50,947 nucleotides of DNA. It comes from Candidatus Poribacteria bacterium. GTDB lineage: Bacteria; Poribacteria; WGA-4E; WGA-3G. Below, piece by piece: positions 24,741 to 33,159 of the stretch. Numbering within the stretch: the first letter of the stretch is position 1; each line of letters opens with the position of its first letter. The translations under genes and the position numbers were made by a program. The DNA lies in the NCBI GenBank assembly GCA_028824685.1, contig JAPPCZ010000089.1:1-50947 (forward strand). The letters run 5' to 3'. The notes below the pieces were generated by a model. It was not told the DNA's origin, searched no databases, and saw only the letters and a list, made by a program, of their open reading frames with translations.

Positions 24741-26030
24741 TTAACTAATCTGCTTTAAACCACCCATATAAGGTTGCAACACAGCAGGTACACGCACTGT
24801 GCCATCAGAATTCTGATAGGTTTCAAGAAGTGCTATAACGACACGCGGTAGCGCAGTCCCAGACGCATTGAGCGTATGGATAAACTCCGGTTTTGCACCA
24901 GCTTCAGGACGGTATCGGATATTCGCACGGCGCGCTTGGAACGCCTCAAAATTACTGCAGGAAGATACCTCTAAAAACTTTTCTCCTGCTGGTGCCCAAA
25001 CTTCTATATCGTAACATTTCGCCGCTGCAAACGAAAGTTCCACTGTGCAATGCTGCACAACACGATACGGTAGACCGAGTGCCTGCAAGACACTCTCCGC
25101 ATTTTCTAAAAGCGTTTCATGTTCTGCATAAGACGTTTCCGGTGTGGTGAACTTTACCATCTCAACTTTGTCAAATTGATGGATTCGCTGCAAACCGCGT
25201 GTGTCCTTTCCATACGCTCCTGCTTCTCGACGGAAACAGGGAGTATAGGCAGTATAGTAAATAGGCAAATCTTCTGCGGATAATATTTCATCCGCGAAAA
25301 GGTTGGTTACAGGCACTTCGGCAGTCGGAATAAGAAACAGATCGCTATCAGGGTTTTCTTCATCTCTGTCGCACCGATACATATCCGCTTCTAATTTAGG
25401 GATTTGCCCTGTGCCTGTCATTGTAGGACGGTTCGCGAGAAATGGAGGCGAAATTTCGGTGTAGCCGTGTTGGGTCGTGTGTAAATCAAGCATGAACTGG
25501 ATCAAAGCACGTTCCAGTCGCGCACCCAAACCCTTGAAAACGACAAAGTTACTACCTGCAACCTTCGCACCGCGTTGAAAATCAATAATATCTAACGTTT
25601 CTGCGATCTCCCAATGCGGTTTTAGTTCAAAGTCAAAATTTGGCAGTTCACCCCATGTCTTGATTTCTATGTTATCCGCTTCACCTGTGCCGAAAGGTGT
25701 ACTTTCCTCAGGCATATTCGGGATAGTCAAACTGATGGTGTCTATCTCAGATTTTAGATCGTTTGCCTCCGCGTTACGCTCCTTGATTTCTTGGGAGAGT
25801 TTTCGCATTTCCGCAATCGTCTCTGTTGCGTCCTGTTTTTCCTTTTTTAATTGGGCGATTTGTTGTGAAACTTGATTTTGATGCGCTTGGAGAGTTTGTG
25901 TATGTGTTAAGTTTTCACGCCAGCGCGTATCCAATTCAATCAGTTTATCTAAGTCCGCATCAGTCTGGCGATCTGCTAACATTTGATGGACGGCTTCGGA
26001 ATTTTCGCGAATAAATTTGAGGTCAAGCAC
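24741..26030 (-). CDS. serS: Seryl-tRNA synthetase
   Basis: A 429-residue class II synthetase that charges tRNA-Ser. The N-terminal part (about 30-105) is the tRNA-binding coiled coil. The catalytic core has TAEVPVTNL, the motif 2 FRREAGAYGKDTRGLQRIHQ region and EVSSCSNFEAFQARR, with motif 3 near the C-terminus (LNASGTALPRVVIALLE). The length is normal. It starts with GTG 26030, preceded by GAGGAG. A terminator separates it from the tRNA genes upstream on the same strand, so it must have its own weak promoter or depend on readthrough. Confidence 0.97.
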   Translation of the reverse strand: MLDLKFIRENSEAVHQMLADRQTDADLDKLIELDTRWRENLTHTQTLQAHQNQVSQQIAQLKKEKQDATETIAEMRKLSQEIKERNAEANDLKSEIDTISLTIPNMPEESTPFGTGEADNIEIKTWGELPNFDFELKPHWEIAETLDIIDFQRGAKVAGSNFVVFKGLGARLERALIQFMLDLHTTQHGYTEISPPFLANRPTMTGTGQIPKLEADMYRCDRDEENPDSDLFLIPTAEVPVTNLFADEILSAEDLPIYYTAYTPCFRREAGAYGKDTRGLQRIHQFDKVEMVKFTTPETSYAEHETLLENAESVLQALGLPYRVVQHCTVELSFAAAKCYDIEVWAPAGEKFLEVSSCSNFEAFQARRANIRYRPEAGAKPEFIHTLNASGTALPRVVIALLETYQNSDGTVRVPAVLQPYMGGLKQIS

Positions 26031-26099
26031 TGCGGTTCTGCTCCTCTGTTATGAGTATTGGTTATCGCGTTCACAAGCGAGATTCGTTATCTGGTAACG

Positions 26100-26134
26100 A
26101 AAAAACCACAGTATTGCTAAGGTACAACCTGTGG
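26100..26134 (-). terminator. Rho-independent terminator of the tRNA transcript
   Basis: On the minus strand CCACAG (26134-26129) pairs with CTGTGG (26111-26106), followed by six Ts (26105-26100). It lies 21 bp after the tRNA-Asp gene. Confidence 0.7.
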
Positions 26135-26154
26135 CTAATTCTTCAAATATAAAC

Positions 26155-26228
26155 GGGCCCGACGGGACTTGAACCCGCGACCTCCTGCGTGACAGGCAGG
26201 CGCGCTAAACCAACTGCGCCACGAGCCC
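26155..26228 (-). tRNA. tRNA-Asp (anticodon GTC)
   Basis: A 74-nt cloverleaf. Acceptor stem GGGCTCG / CGGGCCC with one G-T pair, anticodon stem CCTGC / GCAGG, loop CTGTCAC with anticodon GTC, and a GGTTCAAGTCC T-arm. CCA is not encoded. It is the second gene of a tRNA pair. Confidence 0.95.
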
Positions 26229-26247
26229 ATAAAAATCACCTAACAAG

Positions 26248-26321
26248 TAGGCGGGACAGGACTTGAACCTGTGACCTACAGCTTGTAAGGCTGTCGCTCT
26301 AGCCACCTGAGCTACCCGCCC
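26248..26321 (-). tRNA. tRNA-Val (anticodon TAC)
   Basis: A 74-nt cloverleaf. Acceptor GGGCGGG / CCCGCCT (closing G-T), anticodon stem ACAGC / GCTGT, loop CTTACAA giving anticodon TAC, T-arm ACAGGTTCAAGTCCTGT, discriminator A. CCA is not encoded. It lies 19 bp before tRNA-Asp. Confidence 0.95.
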
Positions 26322-26363
26322 AAAATGAGATTGCTTTAGCATCCCATCTCAAGGACGCTATTA

Positions 26364-26392
26364 AGTATAACACATAGATTTCGGTTTGTCAA
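26364..26392 (-). promoter_or_regulatory. Strong promoter for tRNA-Val/tRNA-Asp
   Basis: On the minus strand TTGACA (26392-26387), a 17-bp spacer and TATACT (26369-26364), with transcription expected from about 26357, about 35 nt before tRNA-Val. Confidence 0.8.
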
Positions 26393-26473
26393 GAAAATCT
26401 TATTTTTTGACAAAGTTTTTGGACATCGCTTATGAGTTGCACCAATAGTAGAATAAACCTTCGTCAATACAAA

Positions 26474-27178
26474 TCATTTCCGTGGTTCGTCATTTCCACG
26501 GTAAGGTCGTGTGCCGCGGACAAGCACTTTCTTTGGATTGTCTCCTGACGCGAGTTCATCCGCACTATGGTAACCGAGTGTCATACTCATCCGTGTCCTA
26601 TCTGTGCGATTGATTCCAGCCGAGTGGATTATCATGCTATCAATAGCAAGTAAACCGCCTGCTGGCATCGGCAAAGGAATCGCTTGGCTGGCTGCAATTT
26701 GCTGAATTGTTTCATCCTCAAGATGCGCAAAAGCAGGAAGATGATGCGACCCTGGAACAACTCGCGTGCAGCCGTTCTCAAAATTTGTTTCTTCCAAGTA
26801 GATTAGGACAGTCGCAATCGTCCGTGACCAGTGACGGACATCGCGATGAAGCTCAAGCGAATGCGTCGAACCTGCATCTCGAAGATAGATGTGGTTGTGA
26901 CGATTCAGCACAAATTCTATATTCGGGCCCAATAACGATTCCAATGGGTTAAGGATTTCATCGCAAGTAATAGTTTCTTGGAAGATTCCGCCGCGCTGCC
27001 AGACAGCGGAGATTCGGATGATCCTGTCACCTTGTCGTGCCACAGGTTCCACGGCTTCTTCTATGTCTTTTAACGCTGCTGCTTTAAGTGCCTCTACATG
27101 ATCTTTAGAGAGTTGCGTTGGAAATTTAATGAAGCCGTTGTGCCGAAACAATTGAATTTCTTGCGGAGTGAGTTCCAT
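26474..27178 (-). CDS. Phytanoyl-CoA dioxygenase (PhyH) family protein
   Basis: A 234-residue Fe(II)/2-oxoglutarate oxygenase. The metal site is His111-X-Asp113 (LELHRDVRH) with His185 (IIHSAGINR), and an Arg follows at about 194-196 for 2-oxoglutarate. It opens with LTPQEIQLFRHNGFIKFP, the usual family start, and includes NGCTRVVPGSHHLP. It is distinct from the 271-residue PhyH protein at 15040. The substrate is unknown. AAGGA lies 6 nt before the ATG. Transcribed alone, divergent from the amidase gene. Confidence 0.88.
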   Translation of the reverse strand: MELTPQEIQLFRHNGFIKFPTQLSKDHVEALKAAALKDIEEAVEPVARQGDRIIRISAVWQRGGIFQETITCDEILNPLESLLGPNIEFVLNRHNHIYLRDAGSTHSLELHRDVRHWSRTIATVLIYLEETNFENGCTRVVPGSHHLPAFAHLEDETIQQIAASQAIPLPMPAGGLLAIDSMIIHSAGINRTDRTRMSMTLGYHSADELASGDNPKKVLVRGTRPYRGNDEPRK

Positions 27179-27449
27179 TGGTATCCTTCTGTTGTGTTTG
27201 GCGTCAGTTGTGAGATGGTTAGTTTAACATGGATTGGAGAGGAAATCAACAGAGAAATGAGGTGTGTAGGTTTCTTGGAGAGTGAGTACAAATTGGATTT
27301 CGTAACACAATTTGGTAACGAAAGATGAAGATATTTCGTTTTATGTTATGCTTAGATACCTAAAAAAATTACAAATGAGAGTTCATAATTCCGTATATTA
27401 TAGGGGAGTTTGCGGCTACGTCATAGTAATAGGCGGAGGAATAAAAAAC

Positions 27450-28889
27450 ATGAAACCGTGTTATGTTTGGATAGTAATTCTATTATCAGCGGTCCTATTG
27501 TCAGGATGCGCAACTATGTCGACTTATAATGAGTTAGCGGACCGGCATTACGACTATACAACTGGAGAAAAACAGGCAACTCTTGATGAATGGCATGGGT
27601 TAATTTCAGAGTTTGAGAACATCATTCGCATGGATGCAGAAAGTGAATCAGCGGATGATGCCCAATATGCTATTGCTTCTTGCTGGGTTTGGTGTATTAA
27701 AGCAGGGGATTCAGAGGCACCGCAACGCGCCATTGCAGCATTTAGAAGACTAATTTACACCCATCCAGATTCGGAGCATTTGCCCCAAGCACACTATTGG
27801 ATTGCCCGCTGCTACACGCTGATAGGTGATTCCGCTCGCGCATCGCACCACTATCAGATTGTTACAAACCGATATGCCGATAAAGATATAGCAGCAGAGG
27901 CACTGTTGGAATTGGGACGTACTTATGCCCAACATGGATACAAAAAACGTGCTGAAACGCTTTATGTTGAGATTGTTGAATCCGCAGCGAAAAAGGGAAT
28001 CGTTTCCACTGCTTCTAAAGAACTTCAGGAGTTAAAAACACCGCAGAATCCTGTAACAATACCCGATAAAACCCCTACTCAACCGAAAGTCGAACCGCAA
28101 GCGGAAATAAAACCGAAACCTCCTGCTGCTGATCCAGAGGCATTAACGCCTGGATCCCTTACACGTGAATTCGGATTAACCGCTAAGACAATCGTAATAG
28201 ATGCTGGACACGGCGGAAAAGACCCGGGTGGCGGTAGGGGGGATATCATTGAGAAACCTATTGTGCTCAGTCTCTCAAAGAAAATCGGTGCGATTTTAAG
28301 GGCAAAAGGCTACACTGTTCTGCTAACACGGGAAACTGACCGTTTTATTTCACTAAAGGAACGCACGGCATTTGCGACGAGACACAAGGCAGACCTATTT
28401 TTGAGTATTCATGCAAATGCGAGCAAAAATCGACAAGCCAATGGTATCGAAACCTACTATTTGGATGTAAAGAGCACTGATAAAAACGCCGAAATCATTG
28501 CAGCACGAGAAAATGCAAACTCTGGGTATAGTATCCAAGAATTGGAGTCGCTTTTAAAAGGATTGATTGTAGAGAGTAAAAGTAAGGATAGCCGTCGGTT
28601 GGCAAAATATGTGCAGCAAGAATTGGTCGCATCAACAGGCGCAGCGGATCGCGGTGTTAAACACGCACGTTTTGTTGTACTCATCGGTACAAGTGTTCCC
28701 GCTATTCTCGTTGAAACGGGGTTTGTGACGAATCCCACAGAAGGAAGAAAACTCACATCGGACGCTTATCAACAGCAATTAGCGGCTGCTATCGTACAAG
28801 GTATTGAAAAGTTTTTAGGAAGTGCCGCACAAATTAGTCAAGATAATTCTAATCAACCCAATAAGTATGTGGCAACAACAAAACGTTAA
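27450..28889 (+). CDS. Lipoprotein N-acetylmuramoyl-L-alanine amidase with TPR-like N-domain
   Basis: A 479-residue cell-wall hydrolase. A lipoprotein signal ends in LLSGC (Cys20). Residues about 40-190 contain TPR/YbgF-like repeats (DDAQYAIASCW, LPQAHYWIARCY, AAEALLELGRTY). A Pro/Lys linker follows, then an Amidase_3 domain from about 247: IVIDAGHGGKDPG with zinc His, a conserved Glu in IIEKPIVL, LFLSIHANAS with zinc His, and PAILVETGFVTN with catalytic Glu. It would cleave peptide stems from peptidoglycan in the periplasm, as AmiC does. ATG 27450 has GGAGGA 9 nt upstream; longer in-frame starts add a sequence without a signal. Confidence 0.9.
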   Translation: MKPCYVWIVILLSAVLLSGCATMSTYNELADRHYDYTTGEKQATLDEWHGLISEFENIIRMDAESESADDAQYAIASCWVWCIKAGDSEAPQRAIAAFRRLIYTHPDSEHLPQAHYWIARCYTLIGDSARASHHYQIVTNRYADKDIAAEALLELGRTYAQHGYKKRAETLYVEIVESAAKKGIVSTASKELQELKTPQNPVTIPDKTPTQPKVEPQAEIKPKPPAADPEALTPGSLTREFGLTAKTIVIDAGHGGKDPGGGRGDIIEKPIVLSLSKKIGAILRAKGYTVLLTRETDRFISLKERTAFATRHKADLFLSIHANASKNRQANGIETYYLDVKSTDKNAEIIAARENANSGYSIQELESLLKGLIVESKSKDSRRLAKYVQQELVASTGAADRGVKHARFVVLIGTSVPAILVETGFVTNPTEGRKLTSDAYQQQLAAAIVQGIEKFLGSAAQISQDNSNQPNKYVATTKR

Positions 28890-28941
28890 GCAGTACATAG
28901 GAATACGAAACCGGCAAACTATTTGCTGAGGGAAACCGGTA

Positions 28942-30969
28942 ATGTTTTTTGAGGTCTTTCATCGGGAAAAGTTATGGTTCAAAACCTTTTCCACGACTAT
29001 CATATTTATTGTTATTTGCTGGATCGGGACGTTGACCAACGTTCTGGCACAGCAGGCAGATATTGCCATCCTATTACCATCAACAGCATCTGGCGTCCCA
29101 GAAGGTGATGTTAACTATGCACGTTCTGTCAGCAGGCGTTTTGTTCGCATGTTGAAGAGCATCGGTTTTTCCGCAGACCAATTGGAGGAGACATCCGCTG
29201 TCAATGCTCCTCGTTTACAGGACACATCTTCTAATCCGTATCGGTTGATAATTCTCCCACTTAATCCCAAAATCACATTAAAAACAGCGAGTCTTTTACA
29301 GAGTCATGTCGCACGCGGTGGCAAACTATTTGTAACCTATAACCTTGCAGATGAGGTTGCCTCGCTTCTGAATTTGCGTAGTATAAAATGGCTGCGCCAA
29401 GAAACCTCTGGTCAGTTCGCTTCCATTCAATTTGATGCGCCTGAGATATTAGGGATACCAAAATCTGTACGACAGGCATCGTGGAACATTACGGTGGTAG
29501 AATCTATCGACCCACAAACAAAAATCATCGGACAGTGGCACAATGCAGAGGGCGAACCCACCGGATATCCGGCGTTTCTTATGGGTGAAGTAGGTGTGTT
29601 TTTTAGCCACGTCTTCCTGCCAGACGATATCCGAACGAAAACGCAACTCCTTGCAGCACTTCTCGGACATCTTGTCCCTGAATTTCAGCATGCAATTGCA
29701 AAACGTGAATTAGAGGCCATAACAACAATCGGACACATCAATAGTCTTGACACCTTAACGAAGTTTGTAGGGTATGGCGGGGTTTCTGAAGCGAAACAAG
29801 CACTACAATCGGGAAAAACCTTAACGACTCAAGCGCGAACAGAATACGCAAGTAAGGATTATTACAAGGCGATGACTGCAGCACGTGAGAGTCAAGATGC
29901 GCTTTCAAAAGCGTATTTTCTGTCGCATCTAAGCGATGAAACGGAAGGACGCGCTTTGTGGAATCATTCTGGTCTTGGTGCATATCCTGGTGACTGGGAA
30001 CGTTCCGCGAAAGAGTTAGCTGACGCTGGCATCAACATGATCTTGCCGAACATGGCATGGGGTGGTTTAGCACATTACGATAGCAGCGTGTTGCCCCAGA
30101 GTGCAAAGTTCACGAAATATGGTGACCAAATTGCGCAATGTGTTGAAGCGGCGCATAAGCACAAATTAGAAGTTCATGTATGGAAGATTACATGGAATTT
30201 GGAAGGTGCACCAAAAGAGTTTGTAGAAGAACTACGAAATTCCGGACGCACCCAAGTTTCAGCAACAGGCGACCCGATCAATTGGCTTTGTCCGTCGAAC
30301 CCAGAAAACGTGCTGTTGGAATTGAACGCTATCACGGAAATTGTACAGAACTACGATGTTGACGGTATCCATCTCGATTATATCCGTTATCCGGGAAGTC
30401 GAGCCTGCTATTGTGAGGAGTGCCATAAAAGATTCATGCTTGCAACAAGGCAACATATTCAGGAATGGCCCGCGTCTGTGTTACCAAGAACGGGACAACA
30501 CGGGAAAGCGTATATTGAATGGCGTTCCCAACAGATTACCCGTTTAGTGCGTTTGATCCACAAACGCACACGTGCAATAAAATCGGACATAAAGATTTCA
30601 ACTGCAGTTTTCGGTGCCTATCCTGACTGTGTAACATCTATTGGACAGGATTGGATTGCGTGGGCAAAAGCGGGTTATGTTGACTTCGTTTGTCCGATGA
30701 ACTATACTGAAGATACAAAATTTTTCACTGACCTATTAGAAAATCAGCTTGCCCTCATGCCGAAAGATGTGGCGATTTATCCGGGTATCGGTGCGACAGC
30801 ATCTAACTCCCTCCTGACACCCGATGCCGTGGTTGGGCAGATTCATCTCGTACGCTTTTTAGGTGCTTCTGGCTGGACAATTTTTGATTACTCCTCCAAT
30901 ATTTCAGATACTATCCTTCCCGCTATTCAGATGGGTGTCGGTAAGCGAAAAGCCGAACCCGTACATTGA
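28942..30969 (+). CDS. GHL10-type glycoside hydrolase-like secreted protein
   Basis: A 675-residue exported protein. After a signal segment (hydrophobic about 19-36, ending VLAQQ) comes a glutamine-amidotransferase-like region (about 38-240, with LIILPLNP and ARGGKLFVTYN), a helical region, then a TIM-barrel domain of the GHL10/DUF187 (YngK-like) family (about 340-660). The barrel shows INMILPNMAWGG, KLEVHVWKITWN, WLCPSNPEN, DGIHLDYIRYP, and FVCPMNYTED. These proteins are thought to be glycosidases acting on extracellular polysaccharide or peptidoglycan; here this is family inference. It begins 52 bp after the amidase gene, possibly co-transcribed. Confidence 0.8.
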   Translation: MFFEVFHREKLWFKTFSTTIIFIVICWIGTLTNVLAQQADIAILLPSTASGVPEGDVNYARSVSRRFVRMLKSIGFSADQLEETSAVNAPRLQDTSSNPYRLIILPLNPKITLKTASLLQSHVARGGKLFVTYNLADEVASLLNLRSIKWLRQETSGQFASIQFDAPEILGIPKSVRQASWNITVVESIDPQTKIIGQWHNAEGEPTGYPAFLMGEVGVFFSHVFLPDDIRTKTQLLAALLGHLVPEFQHAIAKRELEAITTIGHINSLDTLTKFVGYGGVSEAKQALQSGKTLTTQARTEYASKDYYKAMTAARESQDALSKAYFLSHLSDETEGRALWNHSGLGAYPGDWERSAKELADAGINMILPNMAWGGLAHYDSSVLPQSAKFTKYGDQIAQCVEAAHKHKLEVHVWKITWNLEGAPKEFVEELRNSGRTQVSATGDPINWLCPSNPENVLLELNAITEIVQNYDVDGIHLDYIRYPGSRACYCEECHKRFMLATRQHIQEWPASVLPRTGQHGKAYIEWRSQQITRLVRLIHKRTRAIKSDIKISTAVFGAYPDCVTSIGQDWIAWAKAGYVDFVCPMNYTEDTKFFTDLLENQLALMPKDVAIYPGIGATASNSLLTPDAVVGQIHLVRFLGASGWTIFDYSSNISDTILPAIQMGVGKRKAEPVH

Positions 30970-30978
30970 GATAGATAG

Positions 30979-31018
30979 CAGTCGGCAGTAGACTATTAGT
31001 TATCGGTTATCGCATTTC
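30979..31018. repeat. TTATCGGTTATC-type dispersed motif
   Basis: GCAGTCGGCAGTAG followed by TTATCGGTTATCGCAT. The second half matches the stem at 14476-14488. Such motifs recur as short dispersed repeats. Confidence 0.35.
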
Positions 31019-31078
31019 ACCGGACGTTAGTCTTGGTAGGAACTTGCTACATTTTGCGGACATCCTCCTAAATTCTGC

Positions 31079-31107
31079 TTGAATATAGTATAGAATTTGT
31101 GTAAACT
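31079..31107 (+). promoter_or_regulatory. Promoter of DUF2283/sulfatase genes
   Basis: TTGAAT (31079-31084), a 17-bp spacer and TAAACT (31102-31107), 34 bp before ATG 31142. Confidence 0.5.
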
Positions 31108-31141
31108 GAAAGGCAGAATACCAAAAGAAAACAAGAATTAG

Positions 31142-31396
31142 ATGAATCGTAATAAAGATCAATTTAATATTGTTTATGATCAGGAAGCTGATGTGTTGTA
31201 TGTAACGCGAGGTCAACCCGAACACACCGACTACGTTGAATACGCAGATGATTTAATTTTACGGTTTCACCCAGAGACCAAACAACTTGTCGGATTCACA
31301 CTCGTTGATTTTTCGCAACATTTCGCCAAAAATGATTCGGACATCGCGCTGCCTTTCGGGGTTGACTTCCACATGCACGGCGAACTACCTTATTAA
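31142..31396 (+). CDS. DUF2283 domain protein
   Basis: An 84-residue soluble protein with the DUF2283 pattern: FNIVYDQEADVLYVTRG at 8-24, then LILRFHPETKQLVGFTLVDF at about 38-57. These short proteins occur singly or next to putative toxin genes, and their biochemical role is unknown. No Shine-Dalgarno of note. The sulfatase starts 36 bp downstream on the same strand, so co-transcription is likely, but a functional link is not evident. Confidence 0.8.
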   Translation: MNRNKDQFNIVYDQEADVLYVTRGQPEHTDYVEYADDLILRFHPETKQLVGFTLVDFSQHFAKNDSDIALPFGVDFHMHGELPY

Positions 31397-31432
31397 AACA
31401 ATACGAACAGTGAAAAAGGAGACTACTGCAGC

Positions 31433-32893
31433 ATGGCTCAAAAACCGAATATCTTATTTCTCCAGAGTGATGAACACAGCCCTCATGCTATGGGGTATGA
31501 AGGCAACGATATTGTGCAAACGCCACACCTTGATCGGCTTGCAGAATCGGGAAACTACTTTAATGCGGCATACTGCCAATTTCCACTTTGCACGCCTTCC
31601 CGGATGTGTATGTTAACAGGAAAATACGCGCATCGCTGCTCCGCTTGGGATAACGGTTCAATCCTGTACCCTGAACATCTTACGATGCCTGCACATTTCG
31701 CAGAACACGGGTATGCGACAGCACTCGTTGGAAAAATGCACTTTGGTGGGAAAGAACAGCACAACGGTTTTCAGTCGCGCCCCTATGGTGATCTACGCGG
31801 ACGTGCCGGACATCAACGTGATCCACTCCGTGGGAACAAGAATCGCACTAAGGATGCTGGGGTGACAGAAATTCCATCGAGTCTCCTGCAAGAACGGGTG
31901 GTTAACGAAGAAACGATCGAATACTTAAGGTCTCAACCTGCTGACCAACCGTGGTTTTTGCTCGCAAGTTATAGTCGTCCGCATTTTCCGCTTACCGCGC
32001 CGAAACGGCTTCTTGACAAATACTATCCTGATAATGTGGACATGCCGAATATCCCACCGGGACACTTGGAAGATACTCACCGATATGCAAAGGGATTACG
32101 AGAGAATTTCAACACAGCAGCTATTACAGAGGAAGAAACGCGCAAAGCCCGCGCGGCTTACTATGCCTGCTGTGAATTTCTGGATGAATGTGTCGGTGAT
32201 TTACTGACGATCTTGGAACGCGATGGTCTGTTAGAGAATACAATTATCGTTTATACGACCGACCACGGTGAAATGGCTGGTGAGCATGGACAATGGTGGA
32301 AATCCAGTTATTATGAGGCAGCTGCACGGGTACCACTCATTATATACGATACGCGAGCAGAAGGGACACACGGCACGCGTGTTGATGCTCCTGTGGAATT
32401 GAACGACTTATTTCCGACTTTATGTGCAAGGGCAGGTATTCCGATACCTGATGACCTTGACGGTTTGGACTTATCAAATCTGATGGCTGGAAATTCGGAT
32501 GGTTGGCGAAACACCGCAATTAGTGAATACTGGGCGAATCAGACCACTGGACCGATGCGTATGTTGAGAACACCTCGCTATAAATATGTCGCTTTTCCTG
32601 AAGATGAATCTATCTTGTTCGATTTAGAAAATGACCCTCACGAATTTGAAAATCTTACTGGAAAATCTGAACACCGTGAGGTGGAAGCATCCCTACATGA
32701 GCAACTCATGGGAGGATTCTCTTGGGAAGCTGTGCAGCACAAGAAAGACGATGATAAAGAACGCAGTCAAGATTGGACAGAGCCTTGGGGCGGTGGCACT
32801 CCGAACCAATATACGTTACCTGATGGCAGAATTGTAGATGCAGAACTTTGTCTCTATAACCCTGTTCTTCGTGATGAACCTGATGAAAATTAA
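31433..32893 (+). CDS. Family S1 formylglycine sulfatase
   Basis: A 486-residue sulfatase that hydrolyses sulfate esters. It has NILFLQSDEH metal-binding residues near the N-terminus and the CTPSR motif, in which Cys53 would become formylglycine. TTDHGEMAGEHGQWWK carries further metal and substrate residues. No signal peptide is visible, unusual for an anaerobic-type polysaccharide sulfatase; it may act in the cytoplasm on imported sulfated sugars, or be exported by another route. AAGGAG lies 11 nt before the ATG. An 82%-identical copy of its last 49 bp lies at 33001-33049. Confidence 0.92.
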   Translation: MAQKPNILFLQSDEHSPHAMGYEGNDIVQTPHLDRLAESGNYFNAAYCQFPLCTPSRMCMLTGKYAHRCSAWDNGSILYPEHLTMPAHFAEHGYATALVGKMHFGGKEQHNGFQSRPYGDLRGRAGHQRDPLRGNKNRTKDAGVTEIPSSLLQERVVNEETIEYLRSQPADQPWFLLASYSRPHFPLTAPKRLLDKYYPDNVDMPNIPPGHLEDTHRYAKGLRENFNTAAITEEETRKARAAYYACCEFLDECVGDLLTILERDGLLENTIIVYTTDHGEMAGEHGQWWKSSYYEAAARVPLIIYDTRAEGTHGTRVDAPVELNDLFPTLCARAGIPIPDDLDGLDLSNLMAGNSDGWRNTAISEYWANQTTGPMRMLRTPRYKYVAFPEDESILFDLENDPHEFENLTGKSEHREVEASLHEQLMGGFSWEAVQHKKDDDKERSQDWTEPWGGGTPNQYTLPDGRIVDAELCLYNPVLRDEPDEN

Positions 32894-32908
32894 GAAAGAT
32901 AGTCCCGT

Positions 32909-32998
32909 AGGTTGGGTTGAGGAACGAAACCCAACTTGAAACGCCTTTACAGACCGAAAATGTTGGGTTTCACCTTCGGTTCAACCCAACCTACGAAA
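32909..32998. repeat. Family C hairpin repeat
   Basis: A palindromic element: GTAGGTTGGGTTGAGG... and ...TTCAACCCAACCTAC form the outer arms, with internal AAACCCAAC / GTTGGGTTT arms. It shares the AACGCCTTTACAGAC segment with the family C unit at 16261-16413. Confidence 0.8.
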
Positions 32999-33000
32999 AC

Positions 33001-33049
33001 TATAACCCCGCCCTTCATGATGAGTTTGCTGAAAATTAAGAAAGTTAGT
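33001..33049 (+). pseudogene. Duplicated tail of the sulfatase gene
   Basis: Twelve codons plus stop (YNPALHDEFAEN then TAA at 33037-33039) mirror the sulfatase ending YNPVLRDEPDEN. Identity continues 10 bp past the stop; 40 of 49 positions match 32855-32903 by hand count. The family C hairpin lies between the two copies. This is either the last trace of a deleted second sulfatase or a local duplication. Confidence 0.7.
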
Positions 33050-33064
33050 TAGGTGGCAGGTGTG

Positions 33065-33101
33065 TAGCGCGGTAGGAAGAAAACTGCTTCGCACCGCGCC
33101 A
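33065..33101. repeat. GC-rich REP-like hairpin
   Basis: GCGCGGT (33067-33073) and ACCGCGC (33093-33099) form a stem in otherwise AT-rich DNA before the DUF6785 gene. Confidence 0.5.
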
Positions 33102-33159
33102 TACGGTTCAATCCATATCATAATGTTTTGAACTAATATACATCGTATGGAAACTTGAT

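Noticed and set aside
24741..26154. T-box riboswitch before serS
   Set aside because: The leader is short and mostly taken up by the tRNA terminator; no T-box consensus or specifier stem is visible.
27312..27449. Longer N-terminus for the amidase lipoprotein
   Set aside because: It would bury the lipoprotein signal 46 residues inside; ATG 27450 has a good Shine-Dalgarno and a proper signal.
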